Origin: Pseudomonas coleopterorum
GTDB lineage: Bacteria > Pseudomonadota > Gammaproteobacteria > Pseudomonadales > Pseudomonadaceae
Assembly: GCF_900105555.1 (NCBI RefSeq)
Contig: NZ_FNTZ01000001.1
Location: forward strand, 4,715,001-4,779,000
DNA length: 64,000 bases
Direction of reading: 5' to 3'
Shown here in pieces: positions 36,595-45,549 of the stretch (positions within the stretch are counted from its first letter, which is position 1; each line of letters begins with the position of its first letter). The translations under genes and the position numbers were made by a program. The notes under the pieces were generated by a model that saw only the letters and a program-made list of their open reading frames with translations, ran no database searches and was not told the origin of the DNA.

Positions 36595-38214
36595 ATGGCC
36601 GCCGTTTTCCCGCAGCTCCGCAGTCTTCTGTACCGCCCCTGGGCGCTGGCGATGCTCGCCGCACTGGCCAGCGCGCTGTTGCTGTTCGCGGCCAGTTTCG
36701 CGTTGATCATGCATCAGCTTCAGCTCAGCGAAAGGCAGCAGATGAATGCCAGCGGCGAACGGTTCCTGGTGCGCCTGGAGCAGGTGTTCGGTCAATTGCG
36801 CGAGGGTGTCGATGCGTTGCAGGCGCAACCTGTCCGCCATTGCGGCCCGCAGATGATGGACGCCCTGGAGAAGATCGGCTTCGATAACCGCTTCGTTTTC
36901 GAGGCCGCGTTCATCGACGGCGCCCAGCGCTGCTCCAATCGCCGTGGCAAGGACGTCGCCAGCCTGAGTCGCCCCCCGGACATCCAGGGTTCCACCTACA
37001 GTTATTGGCTCAACACCACTACCCAACGCAATGACAACTGGGCCGCCCTGATGCTTGGACGCGGACCGTTCCGGGTCTCGACCTCCCGAGGGCACTTGAG
37101 CGATGTGGTCGATCTGCCCGCCGGTGGCAGCCTGCTGGTGGTTCTGGATCAGGGCCGCCGGGCGATTCCCGTGCTCGGCTCCGAGCAGCCCTGGCCGCCG
37201 GCCTCGGGCTGGCGGGCCGACGCGGTCGATGCCCTGCAGGTAACGTCGGACCGGCTGATCTACCGCATGTCCACCAAGTCCCCAGACTTTCAGTTGGTGC
37301 TGATCGCGCCGCGCAGCAAGGAACTGCCCATATTCAATACCCTGCTGTGGCTGCTGTTTCCGGTCAGCCTGGTGGTGGCCCTGTGCATTGGCTGGCTGGT
37401 CTTGCAGCTGATCACTCAGCGCCGCTCGATGGGTGGCGAGTTGCACGGTGCGTTGCGTCGCGGTGAACTGCAGGTGCTCTACCAGCCGATCTTCGATCTG
37501 AGCAATCGGCGCTGTGTCGGTGCCGAGGCCTTGGTGCGCTGGCGCCGACCCGACGGTACCCTCACCAGCCCGGAGCTGTTTATTCCACTGGCCGAGCACA
37601 GCGGGCAGATCCGGCAGATCACCGACTTCGTCCTGCAGCAGTCGCTGGAGCAGCTCAGCCACCTGTTGCGAGCCAATCCGCATCTGTACATCTCGGTGAA
37701 CCTGGCCGCATGCGACGTCACCGTGCCGCGTATCGGTGAGGTGGTGGCCCAACTGCTGGCGATCTATCGCGTGGCACCCGAGCAGATCGCCTTCGAGGTG
37801 ACCGAACGTTCCCTGATCGACGTCGACGTGGCGCGCGAAAACCTTCAGGCTCTTCGCGATGTCGGTCATACGGTATTGATCGATGATTTCGGTACCGGTT
37901 ACTGCAGCCTCGCCTACCTGCAAAGCCTGCCCGTGGACTGCCTGAAAATCGACAAGGCGTTCATCGACGCCCTGGGCGATGACGCTGAAAGCAGTGGTGT
38001 GGCACCCCATATCATTCGCATGGCCCATGCCCTGGATCTGCGCGTGATTGCCGAAGGCATCGAGCACGAGGCTCAGGCGTTATTGCTTGAAAGCGAAGGC
38101 GTCGACTACGGTCAGGGTTGGTTGTTTGCACAGGCGTTGAATGCGCGCCAGTTCAAGGAACTGATCACCAAGGGCCGGCGCCGCGCTGGCCGGCGTGCGG
38201 GCGACGAAGCCTGA
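36595..38214 (+). CDS. Membrane c-di-GMP phosphodiesterase (CSS-motif domain plus EAL)
   Basis: A 539-residue protein with two membrane helices (about 17-40 and 240-265) flanking a periplasmic sensor, then an EAL domain. The sensor has two cysteines, in VRHCGP and QRCSN; the second occupies the CSS position but reads CSN. The EAL domain retains EALVRW, the EVTE metal site, DDFGTGY and KIDKAFI, so it should hydrolyse c-di-GMP. In E. coli the related CSS sensors respond to periplasmic disulfide state through DsbA/DsbB. It is 88 bp past the amidase gene and convergent with kinB. Confidence 0.9.
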   Translation: MAAVFPQLRSLLYRPWALAMLAALASALLLFAASFALIMHQLQLSERQQMNASGERFLVRLEQVFGQLREGVDALQAQPVRHCGPQMMDALEKIGFDNRFVFEAAFIDGAQRCSNRRGKDVASLSRPPDIQGSTYSYWLNTTTQRNDNWAALMLGRGPFRVSTSRGHLSDVVDLPAGGSLLVVLDQGRRAIPVLGSEQPWPPASGWRADAVDALQVTSDRLIYRMSTKSPDFQLVLIAPRSKELPIFNTLLWLLFPVSLVVALCIGWLVLQLITQRRSMGGELHGALRRGELQVLYQPIFDLSNRRCVGAEALVRWRRPDGTLTSPELFIPLAEHSGQIRQITDFVLQQSLEQLSHLLRANPHLYISVNLAACDVTVPRIGEVVAQLLAIYRVAPEQIAFEVTERSLIDVDVARENLQALRDVGHTVLIDDFGTGYCSLAYLQSLPVDCLKIDKAFIDALGDDAESSGVAPHIIRMAHALDLRVIAEGIEHEAQALLLESEGVDYGQGWLFAQALNARQFKELITKGRRRAGRRAGDEA

Positions 38215-38240
38215 GCGCGGACAGCGCTCGCGACGTCCGC

Positions 38241-40028
38241 CTAGATCGACAGGGTCATGTAGAACTGGGTACCTTGCCCAGGCCGTGAATAGACGCCCAT
38301 GCGGCCACCGTGCAGTTGCACGATTTCCTTGCACAGCGCCAGGCCCAGACCGGCTCCGCCCTTCTTGCGGCCCACCTGCACGAAAGGCTCGAAGATCCGC
38401 CCCTGCTGGCCGTAGGCGATGCCCTCGCCGTTGTCTTCGACGCTGATGATCACCCGCTCGGCGTGGCGACGTGCCTGCAGGCGGATGTGACCGTTTTCCG
38501 CGGTATGTCGCAAGGCATTTTCCAGCAGGTTGTCCAGCACCCGATCCAGCTGCCCTGCATCCACGTGCAGGCGCGGCAGCTCTTCGGCCAGCTCGACGGT
38601 CAGCGTAATACCCAGCTCATGGGCACGGCTGGCGAAACGCTCGTAGGCGCGTTGCAGCAGGTCATCCAGCGCACACGGGGCCAATACCAGCTTCTGCAGA
38701 CCGTTCTGGTAGCGAGAGAAGTTGAGCAGGTCATTGATCAACTGCATCAAGCGCTGCATCTCTTCGTTCACCGTCATGAGCAGATCCGCCTCGCGGCTCT
38801 GCTCGGGAAAGTGCACGCGCTCCTGCAACAGCCCGAAGGCCATGTGCATGCCAGTCACCGGCGTACGCAGTTCGTGGGAAGCACGCAGCACGAACTCGCT
38901 GCGCACCCGCGCGAAGGCGCGCTGCTCGGTCACATCGTGCAGCACCATGACCGCGCCCAGGATATTACCCTGGGTGTGGGTCACGGGCGTCAGGCTGTAC
39001 GACAGCAGTCGCGCCTCTCCGTCGACATCGAAACTCAGGTCGTCCAGCGCACGCTCCATGCTGCCGCCGCGCAGGATCAAGTTCAGTTGCTCGTCCAGAT
39101 CCGGTCTGCCCAGCGCCTCACCCAGACCCTGGCCCAGACGATGGTCTTCCCAGCCCAGCTGACGCTGCGCCACAGGGTTCAAATGCTCCAGCTGGCCTTG
39201 CCGATCGATCATCAGCAAGCCGTCGTCGATACTGTCCAGAACCGCCTGCAACCGTTGCTGACCGGCGCGAAGCTCATCGACGTTGGTCGCCTGGTGCTGA
39301 CGCAGCGCGTGGGCCATGGTGCCGAAGCGGCTGGCCAGCCGATTGAGTTCGGCCGCCGGTGACACCGGCAGTTGCACATCGAAGTTGCCCTGACTGATAT
39401 CGTCTGCAGCCTTGGCCAAGGCTTCGATGGGTTCACCGAAACGGCGCGCGATACCGTGCGCGGTGAAGTAGCCGACGATGAGCACCGCCAGCCCCACCAG
39501 GCCGAGCAGGCCCGACACCCACATCGCTCGCTGGTGAGACTCGTGCTCCAGCGCCGCAATACTCTGCAAGGTGCCCTTGTAGGAGTCGATCAAACCGGTG
39601 CGCAAGGTATTGAACGCCTGGCTCAAGGGCGGGTTCTGGCTCAATGGCAAGTGTTGGGTGGCCGTGGCGCGGTATTGCGCGACGAAGGTCTGGAAGTTTT
39701 CGGCGGACTGCAGAAAGCCATAGTGGGCACTGTGGCTTTGTTCGTGCGCAATGCCTTCATCGAGCAGGGCCTGAAACTGCTGCTGTGCCTGAGCGATGCC
39801 CGCTGCATCCGGGTTCGCTTCCAGCATCATGACCAGTTGATCGCCCAGGTTCTGGCGCATCTTGAGCCCCAGGTCCAGGGTGGTGAAATGGCTGCGCAGC
39901 ATGCTCTCCTGCGAAGCGGCCATCTGCATCACGCTGACCAGACCCAGCACCAACCCCAGCAACGCGACGGTAATCAGCGCCGAAATGCTGAGAAACAGCC
40001 GGGTGTGCAGCTTCATGGCCAGTTTCAT
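38241..40028 (-). CDS. kinB: Sensor histidine kinase KinB
   Basis: A 595-residue membrane kinase. Helices at about 10-33 and 167-190 flank a periplasmic sensor; HAMP follows near 190-245, PAS near 255-365, then the histidine box SHELRTPVTG near residue 383 and an HATPase domain with NLLENALRH, DNGEGI and GLGLAL. KinB mainly dephosphorylates AlgB in P. aeruginosa. Start ATG 40028 (MKLAMKLH) overlaps the algB stop by four bases; ATG 40016 is an alternative. Both genes form one operon. Confidence 0.94.
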   Translation of the reverse strand: MKLAMKLHTRLFLSISALITVALLGLVLGLVSVMQMAASQESMLRSHFTTLDLGLKMRQNLGDQLVMMLEANPDAAGIAQAQQQFQALLDEGIAHEQSHSAHYGFLQSAENFQTFVAQYRATATQHLPLSQNPPLSQAFNTLRTGLIDSYKGTLQSIAALEHESHQRAMWVSGLLGLVGLAVLIVGYFTAHGIARRFGEPIEALAKAADDISQGNFDVQLPVSPAAELNRLASRFGTMAHALRQHQATNVDELRAGQQRLQAVLDSIDDGLLMIDRQGQLEHLNPVAQRQLGWEDHRLGQGLGEALGRPDLDEQLNLILRGGSMERALDDLSFDVDGEARLLSYSLTPVTHTQGNILGAVMVLHDVTEQRAFARVRSEFVLRASHELRTPVTGMHMAFGLLQERVHFPEQSREADLLMTVNEEMQRLMQLINDLLNFSRYQNGLQKLVLAPCALDDLLQRAYERFASRAHELGITLTVELAEELPRLHVDAGQLDRVLDNLLENALRHTAENGHIRLQARRHAERVIISVEDNGEGIAYGQQGRIFEPFVQVGRKKGGAGLGLALCKEIVQLHGGRMGVYSRPGQGTQFYMTLSI

Positions 40029-41371
40029 AGGTTGTACTGTTTACGTTTGCGGTAAAGCGTCGAGGCGTCGATGCCCAGGGTCTTGGCGGCCTGATCCAGG
40101 GTATCGCTGGTGGCCAGCACCGCACCGATGTGCGCTTTCTCCAATTCGTCCAGACTCAGCGCGGCACCGATGCGCGGCGCATTGTTGGCAGGCTGCTCGG
40201 CCATGCCCAGATGGCTGACTTCGACGCGCTCCTGGGGGCAGATGATGCTGGCCCGTTCGATCACGTTACGCAGCTCACGAATGTTGCCCGGCCAGCGGTA
40301 ATTGAGCAGAGCGGCGCGAGCCTCTTCGCTGAAGCCACGGGCAGGCCGCGCGTATTCCTTGACGAAGCGCGCCAGAAAACGATCGGCCAGGGTGAGAATG
40401 TCCTCGCTGCGTTCGCGCAGTGGTGGCAGGTGCAAGGTAATCACGTTCAGGCGATACAGCAGATCTTCGCGAAAACGTCCCTCGCGAACCATGTCTTCGA
40501 GGTTGAGGTTGGTCGCCGCCAGAATGCGCACGTCGGCCCGACGCGTGACCGGGTCACCCACCCTTTCGTATTCCTTGTCCTGGATGAAACGCAGCAACTT
40601 GGGTTGCAACGTCAGCGGAAAGTCGCCGATCTCATCGAGGAACAGCGTGCCGCCGTCGGCTTGGTTGACGCGGCCCAGGGTGCTTTCACTGGCGCCGGTG
40701 AATGCGCCGCGGCTGTGGCCGAACAGTTCGCTCTCCATCAGCTCGGCGGTCAGGGACGGACAGTTGATGGTCACGCAGCTTTTCTTGGCGCGTTTGCTCC
40801 AGCCATGGATGGCCCGTGCCAGTTCGCCCTTGCCGGTCCCCGACTCGCCGAGGATCAGAATGTTGGCATCGGTGACCGCTACCTGACGCGCGGTTTCCAG
40901 CACGACCATCATCGCCGGGCTGTGCGAGTCCAGGCCGTCCTTGGGCTTGCGCACCTCGCCTTCGAGTGCCTCGAGGCGTGCCGACAGTTGGCGTACCTCA
41001 AGCTGCTTGGCGGTCGCAAGACGCAACTGATCAGGGCTGCAGGGCTTGACCAGATAGTCGGCAGCACCGGCCTGGATCGCGTCCACGGCAGTATCCACCG
41101 CCGAATGCGCGGTAACGATCACGACGCGCATCCAGGGCGCCTGCACGCGCATCTGCGCCAGGACATCGAGGCCGTTGTCTTCGCCCAGGCGCAGGTCGAG
41201 GAAGCACAGGTCGAAGACCTGACGCTGCATCAGGGTATCCGCCTGGTTGGCGCTGTTGGCCGTCGCGACGCTGTAGCCTTCGTCTTCCAGGCAATAGCGG
41301 AAGGTACGCAGGATGGCCGACTCATCATCGACCAGCAGAATGCGGCCTTTATGCTCCGTGCCAGATTCCAT
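40025..41371 (-). CDS. algB: Sigma-54-dependent response regulator AlgB
   Basis: A 448-residue NtrC-type activator. Receiver domain (residues ~10-120) has phosphoacceptor Asp in CFLDLRLG. The AAA+ domain has Walker A GESGTGKGE near residue 172 and an intact GAFTGA loop (HSRGAFTGASE), required to contact sigma-54. A Fis-type helix-turn-helix ends the protein (LDQAAKTLGIDASTLYRKRK). Start ATG 41371 follows GGAGCGTAGGAAAA; an upstream extension is not supported. It is divergent from the BON gene, which carries a -24/-12 promoter. Confidence 0.95.
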   Translation of the reverse strand: MESGTEHKGRILLVDDESAILRTFRYCLEDEGYSVATANSANQADTLMQRQVFDLCFLDLRLGEDNGLDVLAQMRVQAPWMRVVIVTAHSAVDTAVDAIQAGAADYLVKPCSPDQLRLATAKQLEVRQLSARLEALEGEVRKPKDGLDSHSPAMMVVLETARQVAVTDANILILGESGTGKGELARAIHGWSKRAKKSCVTINCPSLTAELMESELFGHSRGAFTGASESTLGRVNQADGGTLFLDEIGDFPLTLQPKLLRFIQDKEYERVGDPVTRRADVRILAATNLNLEDMVREGRFREDLLYRLNVITLHLPPLRERSEDILTLADRFLARFVKEYARPARGFSEEARAALLNYRWPGNIRELRNVIERASIICPQERVEVSHLGMAEQPANNAPRIGAALSLDELEKAHIGAVLATSDTLDQAAKTLGIDASTLYRKRKQYNL

Positions 41372-41479
41372 TTTCCTACGCTCCTTAGAGAAATTTCTTG
41401 GTTGATCCCGGAAAGATCGGGCAGCTTGCATGGTCAATTCTGATTGATTCGGCAGGCTGCATGGTAGCTATTCGCTCAT

Positions 41480-41504
41480 GACATTTCTAACTGTATGAAA
41501 TGTC
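41480..41504. promoter_or_regulatory. Perfect inverted repeat in the algB/BON divergent gap
   Basis: GACATTTC and GAAATGTC are separated by nine bases (dyad centre about 41492). It lies about 63 bp upstream of the predicted sigma-54 start of the BON gene and 109 bp upstream of the algB start. It is a good candidate enhancer for an NtrC-type activator, with AlgB the obvious suspect by proximity. Confidence 0.55.
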
Positions 41505-41528
41505 TGAGCTTTCAGTAGGTAAAAAGTT

Positions 41529-41543
41529 TGGCATGTGCCTTGC
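41529..41543 (+). promoter_or_regulatory. Sigma-54 (-24/-12) promoter of the BON gene
   Basis: TGGCATG-TGCC-TTGC matches the consensus TGGCACG-N4-TTGCW with the invariant GG and GC ten bases apart. Transcription would start near 41555, leaving a 28-nt leader with the AGGAG ribosome-binding site before ATG 41583. Confidence 0.75.
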
Positions 41544-41582
41544 GATAATCAGCTGTTTGTCTTGAATTGGAGGAGAGTACGA

Positions 41583-42425
41583 ATGCGCAGCTTCAAACGA
41601 CTCACGTTGGCGAGCGTCATCGCAGGCCTGGTCAGCCTTTCGTCGTTGGCCGCGGCGGCCCCCGCCAGTCTCGATCAGCAATTGCAGGCGGCCCGGCAAG
41701 AGGGCTCGATCTGGACAGCATTGGCTTTGAATCGCCAGCTCAACGGCTTCGAATTTGGTGTGAAGGTCGACCAGGGCACCGCTACCCTGACCGGCGCTGT
41801 GGAGGACGAAGTGGATCGCGAGCTGGCCGAGCAGGTGGCGCTCAATACCCAAGGTATCGACAAGGTCGATAACCGCCTCACCTTGAATCCGGAGTTGGTT
41901 GAGCACGTCAATCAACGGCAGCAGTTCGCGCAACATCTGGAAGACGCCACGCTGACGGCAATCATCAAGTCCAAGCTGCTATGGAACACCAGCACTCAGG
42001 CATTGGACATCGTGGTCAGCACGGCTGATGGCGTCGTCACGCTCAAAGGCCAGGCGCAGACGGCCGACGCGAAGCAGTTGGCAGGCACCCTGGCGACCAA
42101 TACCGATGGTGTCTACCAGGTGAACAATCTGATCAGCCTCGGCGCGGCGGATACGGCTACCACGCGTGCCGAAACCCAGGCGAAGAAAACCGAGGAAGCG
42201 CTGAGTGATACATGGGTCACCAGCAAGATCAAGGCGAGTCTGCTACTCAATCGCGATCTCGACGGGCTGAGTATCGATGTGGAGACCCGTACCGGGATGG
42301 TCACGCTCAAGGGCGATGTCGCCAGTTCCGAGCAGAAAACCCTGGCGGTAGAGGTTGCGCGCAACATTCGCGGTGTGCGCGGAGTTGATGCCGATCTGCT
42401 GAAAATATCCAAGCCGATCATCTGA
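41583..42425 (+). CDS. Periplasmic BON-domain protein (three BON repeats)
   Basis: A 280-residue exported protein with signal peptide ending SSLAAAAPA. Three BON modules are visible, each with the pattern hydrophobic strand-G-x-V-T/A-L-x-G-x-V: GVKVDQGTATLTGAV, DIVVSTADGVVTLKGQA and SIDVETRTGMVTLKGDV. BON domains bind phospholipid surfaces and occur in osmotically induced OsmY-like proteins. It is transcribed alone from a sigma-54-type promoter. No enzymatic motif is seen. Confidence 0.9.
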   Translation: MRSFKRLTLASVIAGLVSLSSLAAAAPASLDQQLQAARQEGSIWTALALNRQLNGFEFGVKVDQGTATLTGAVEDEVDRELAEQVALNTQGIDKVDNRLTLNPELVEHVNQRQQFAQHLEDATLTAIIKSKLLWNTSTQALDIVVSTADGVVTLKGQAQTADAKQLAGTLATNTDGVYQVNNLISLGAADTATTRAETQAKKTEEALSDTWVTSKIKASLLLNRDLDGLSIDVETRTGMVTLKGDVASSEQKTLAVEVARNIRGVRGVDADLLKISKPII

Positions 42426-42536
42426 TCGTGCAAATAGCCCGACCTCCACAGGCCCATCGTGCAGGTTGCTATCCAACGGCAATCTGTATTGTCTATAACT
42501 AATTGATTTCAAAGGTAATTATCGGGACAAAAAGGT

Positions 42537-42551
42537 TGGCATGCAGGCTGC
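42537..42551 (+). promoter_or_regulatory. Sigma-54 (-24/-12) promoter of the small membrane protein-DUF1328-ivy operon
   Basis: TGGCATG-CAGG-CTGC again has GG and GC ten bases apart, and its first seven bases equal those of the BON promoter. It would start transcription near 42563, 45 bp before ATG 42608. No clear copy of the upstream palindrome is visible here. Confidence 0.68.
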
Positions 42552-42607
42552 AATATCCGTATCAAGATTACACGTACAGCCGCCATCCAAGTTCAAGGAG
42601 TTACCGG

Positions 42608-42892
42608 ATGAACCGTCCTCAAGCCGCTAAAGCGTCCGCCCTGTCCCAATCGATGCGCCAAGCATTGTTCCTGGTTCTGGCGGCGCTGATGACGTTGCTG
42701 GCGGTTCAGCAGTATGCAAGTTGGGCCGCCTCGCAGCAGCAGGAGCTTCTTCTGCCGCCTCAAGAGCGTCTTGTCGATACGGCTCATCTCAATCCTGCCA
42801 GCGCGCAATGGGTGGGCTACAAGCAATCCGGAAACATCGAACGCGTACAAACCAGCGAACCGGTTGAACACATTCGCAGTTGGGTGTTCTGA
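42608..42892 (+). CDS. Small single-span membrane protein, unknown function
   Basis: A 94-residue protein with one hydrophobic segment (about residues 18-36, ALFLVLAALMTLLAV) and a polar C-terminal half. ATG 42608 has a good AAGGAG ribosome-binding site. I recognise no family. It heads a probable operon with DUF1328 and Ivy genes and follows a sigma-54-type promoter, so an envelope-stress role is the best guess. Confidence 0.72.
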   Translation: MNRPQAAKASALSQSMRQALFLVLAALMTLLAVQQYASWAASQQQELLLPPQERLVDTAHLNPASAQWVGYKQSGNIERVQTSEPVEHIRSWVF

Positions 42893-42939
42893 GCTTGGGT
42901 AACGCATCTGATCAACAGATAAAACACGACAAATCGTAA

Positions 42940-43116
<177 letters not shown>

Positions 43117-43118
43117 CC

Positions 43119-43589
43119 ATGACCAGCGTGACCTTCAAGGGTATAGCCATGGCGCTGTCGCTGGTCGGCAGCAGCATGGCGATGGCCGCCAATGACGGTC
43201 AGAACCGAGTCAGTGAAATTCTGAGCTCGGGTGCCGAATACCGTGATACCTGGCAGTCAGTGATCAGATCCGAAGAACGCGTCCCGGATTGGATCATCAA
43301 TCTGTCCGGCGTTTCGACAGAGCAGATGACTGCCGTCGCCGAAGATGGCGACAACTACCTGGTGGGCCCGCTTTGCGAGACCGCCGACAGCTGCAAGAGC
43401 GGTCGATTGTTGGTGGCATTCAGCATGGACAAGGAAGATGCCTACGCCTTGTACGTTCAGGTGCCAGCAGGCTTGCCCGCCGACAAATCGCCCACGCGTC
43501 ACGCGACCTATCGCTTTCTCGGCAAGCCTGATGAAGGCATGCAGCAGATGTTGATGGAACAGTTGAAGAAAGACCCTAACTGGTACTGA
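43119..43589 (+). CDS. Ivy-family inhibitor of C-type lysozyme
   Basis: A 156-residue periplasmic protein with signal peptide ending SMAMAAND. The Ivy inhibitory loop lies between two cysteines (CETADSCKSGRL, about residues 86-97), as in the CKPHDC loop of E. coli Ivy but with altered residues. It should block vertebrate-type lysozyme or help control lytic transglycosylases. The position before gltP matches the second Ivy homologue of P. aeruginosa (PA5481). Confidence 0.88.
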   Translation: MTSVTFKGIAMALSLVGSSMAMAANDGQNRVSEILSSGAEYRDTWQSVIRSEERVPDWIINLSGVSTEQMTAVAEDGDNYLVGPLCETADSCKSGRLLVAFSMDKEDAYALYVQVPAGLPADKSPTRHATYRFLGKPDEGMQQMLMEQLKKDPNWY

Positions 43590-43599
43590 CTTCCTGATT

Positions 43600-43860
43600 G
43601 ACGTGACATGCAGCGCAACCAGCGCAATATGGCGTGGATTTACAGATTGGGCCAGGTCTACCCGGCCCGAATGGTCGGCACTCAGAAGGTGCCGGTCATG
43701 ACCATGGGGTCGGGTTGTTCTGAATGCAGTTGGTTCGGAGTGACCTAGGGGTACAGGGAGGACCTCCGCACCGGGCCGGGTCAGGCAACAGCTGCTGCGC
43801 AAGCCATGTACGACCATTGCGTACTCTGGCTTGCGCAGAGCCTATACAGGCTAACTTGGC
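43600..43860. other. Structured non-coding region between ivy and gltP
   Basis: Several strong hairpins stand close together: CGGCAC/GTGCCG with a seven-base loop near 43676-43695, GCGCAAGCCA/TGGCTTGCGC with internal GTAC pairs at 43797-43836, and AGCCT/AGGCT immediately after. No open reading frame here has plausible codon use. The whole gap from 43590 to 44208 is 619 bp and otherwise contains nothing I can name beyond the presumed gltP promoter. Confidence 0.5.
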
Positions 43861-44208
43861 TGCCTTTCATCTTGTTTCATACTTTTCCTACGTTCGTGAC
43901 GGTGTGTTCGGTTTCTCGAACGCAATGGGTCATGCTGCCTTATCAATCCGTTGAAACCTCCCGAATCGCCTGTCGTGGACAGTCGTCTATCCGAACGGAG
44001 GCGTTTGCGCGATAAATCCACTCGATTAAATTATGCCGATTCTGCATGGGGTAGTCGTTTCCGGCATTAGACGCTGCTGCAACGCATCGGAATAGTTGCG
44101 CCTTTTTTCGTTCGCCAAAGCGCTTCGCTACGGGCGGCGAAGCCTCTACGGAGGGCCGCTCGGTTTCCTCGCGGCGCTCACGAGTTGACTTGGAAAAAGG
44201 GTAACGAC

Positions 44209-45522
44209 ATGAAGAAGGCAAAACTGAGCCTCGCTTGGCAGATACTCATCGGCTTGGTACTGGGTATCGCACTGGGTGCATTGCTCAATCATTTCAGCGC
44301 CGAGAAGGCCTGGTGGATCAGCAACATCCTGCAGCCGGCAGGGGATATCTTCATCCGCCTGATCAAGATGATCGTGATCCCTATTGTGATCTCGTCGCTG
44401 ATCGTCGGCATCGCCGGGGTTGGTGATGCGAAAAAGCTGGGCCGCATCGGCGTCAAGACCATCCTCTACTTCGAGGTGGTGACGACGGTGGCCATTCTGG
44501 TCGGCCTGGGTCTGGCCAATCTGTTCCAGCCCGGTGTGGGCATCGACATGAGTACCCTGGGTACCGTGGACATCTCGCAGTACCAGAAGACTACGGCCGA
44601 GGTGCAGCATGACCATGCGTTCGTGGCCACACTTCTCAACCTGATTCCCTCCAATGTGTTCGCCTCGATCGTGCGCGGCGACATGCTGCCGATCATCTTT
44701 TTCTCGGTGTTGTTCGGCCTTGGCCTGTCGAGCCTGCCCAGCGAGACACGCGAGCCGTTGGTGAAGGTCTTCCAGGGCGTATCGGAAACCATGTTCAAGG
44801 TCACCCACATGATCATGAACTACGCCCCCATCGGGGTCTTCGCCCTGATTGCGGTGACCGTGGCCAACTTCGGCTTCGCTTCGCTGCTGCCCCTGGCCAA
44901 ACTGGTGGTGCTGGTCTACGTGGCGATCCTGTTCTTCGCCATCGTCGTGCTGGGCCTGATTGCACGCCTGTTCGGCTTTTCGGTCTTCAAGCTGTTCCGG
45001 ATCTTCAAGGATGAGCTGGTACTGGCGTATTCCACCGCCAGTTCGGAAACCGTACTGCCGCGGGTGATCGAGAAGATGGAAGCCTATGGTGCGCCGAAGG
45101 CCATCAGCAGCTTCGTGGTACCGACCGGGTACTCGTTCAACCTCGATGGCTCGACCCTCTATCAAAGCATCGCTGCGCTGTTCATCGCCCAGCTGTATGG
45201 CATCGACCTGTCGATCGGGCAACAGCTGATGCTGGTGCTGACCTTGATGGTGACCTCCAAAGGCATCGCCGGCGTGCCGGGCGTATCGTTCGTGGTCCTG
45301 CTGGCGACACTGGGCAGTGTCGGCATTCCCCTCGAAGGCCTGGCCTTCATCGCCGGCGTCGACCGCATCATGGACATGGCCCGCACCGCGCTCAACGTGA
45401 TCGGCAATGCCTTGGCGGTGCTGGTGATCTCGCGCTGGGAAGGCATGTACGACGATGCCAAGGGCGAGCGCTACTGGAACTCCCTGCCGCACTGGCGCAG
45501 CAAGGAGCGCGTCGCCTCCTGA
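44209..45522 (+). CDS. gltP: Glutamate/aspartate:proton symporter (DAACS family)
   Basis: A 437-residue membrane transporter with the DAACS core. The re-entrant-loop signatures are visible as the serine-rich AYSTASSETVLP near residue 284 and VPTGYSFNLDGSTLY near residue 304. It imports glutamate and aspartate with protons. ATG 44209 has a weak GGGTAACGAC leader; eight upstream codons are in frame but unlikely. The position after an Ivy gene matches P. aeruginosa gltP (PA5479). Confidence 0.92.
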   Translation: MKKAKLSLAWQILIGLVLGIALGALLNHFSAEKAWWISNILQPAGDIFIRLIKMIVIPIVISSLIVGIAGVGDAKKLGRIGVKTILYFEVVTTVAILVGLGLANLFQPGVGIDMSTLGTVDISQYQKTTAEVQHDHAFVATLLNLIPSNVFASIVRGDMLPIIFFSVLFGLGLSSLPSETREPLVKVFQGVSETMFKVTHMIMNYAPIGVFALIAVTVANFGFASLLPLAKLVVLVYVAILFFAIVVLGLIARLFGFSVFKLFRIFKDELVLAYSTASSETVLPRVIEKMEAYGAPKAISSFVVPTGYSFNLDGSTLYQSIAALFIAQLYGIDLSIGQQLMLVLTLMVTSKGIAGVPGVSFVVLLATLGSVGIPLEGLAFIAGVDRIMDMARTALNVIGNALAVLVISRWEGMYDDAKGERYWNSLPHWRSKERVAS

Positions 45523-45549
45523 CACGGCTCGCGCCGCTTCTACATGACA

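Noticed and set aside
36493..38067. Minus-strand frame opposite the EAL gene
   Set aside because: The EAL protein on the plus strand has all catalytic motifs; the antisense frame has none.
43724..44015. Small open frames in the ivy-gltP gap
   Set aside because: Low coding quality, no ribosome-binding site, no family resemblance; they lie over the hairpins and are better explained as non-coding.
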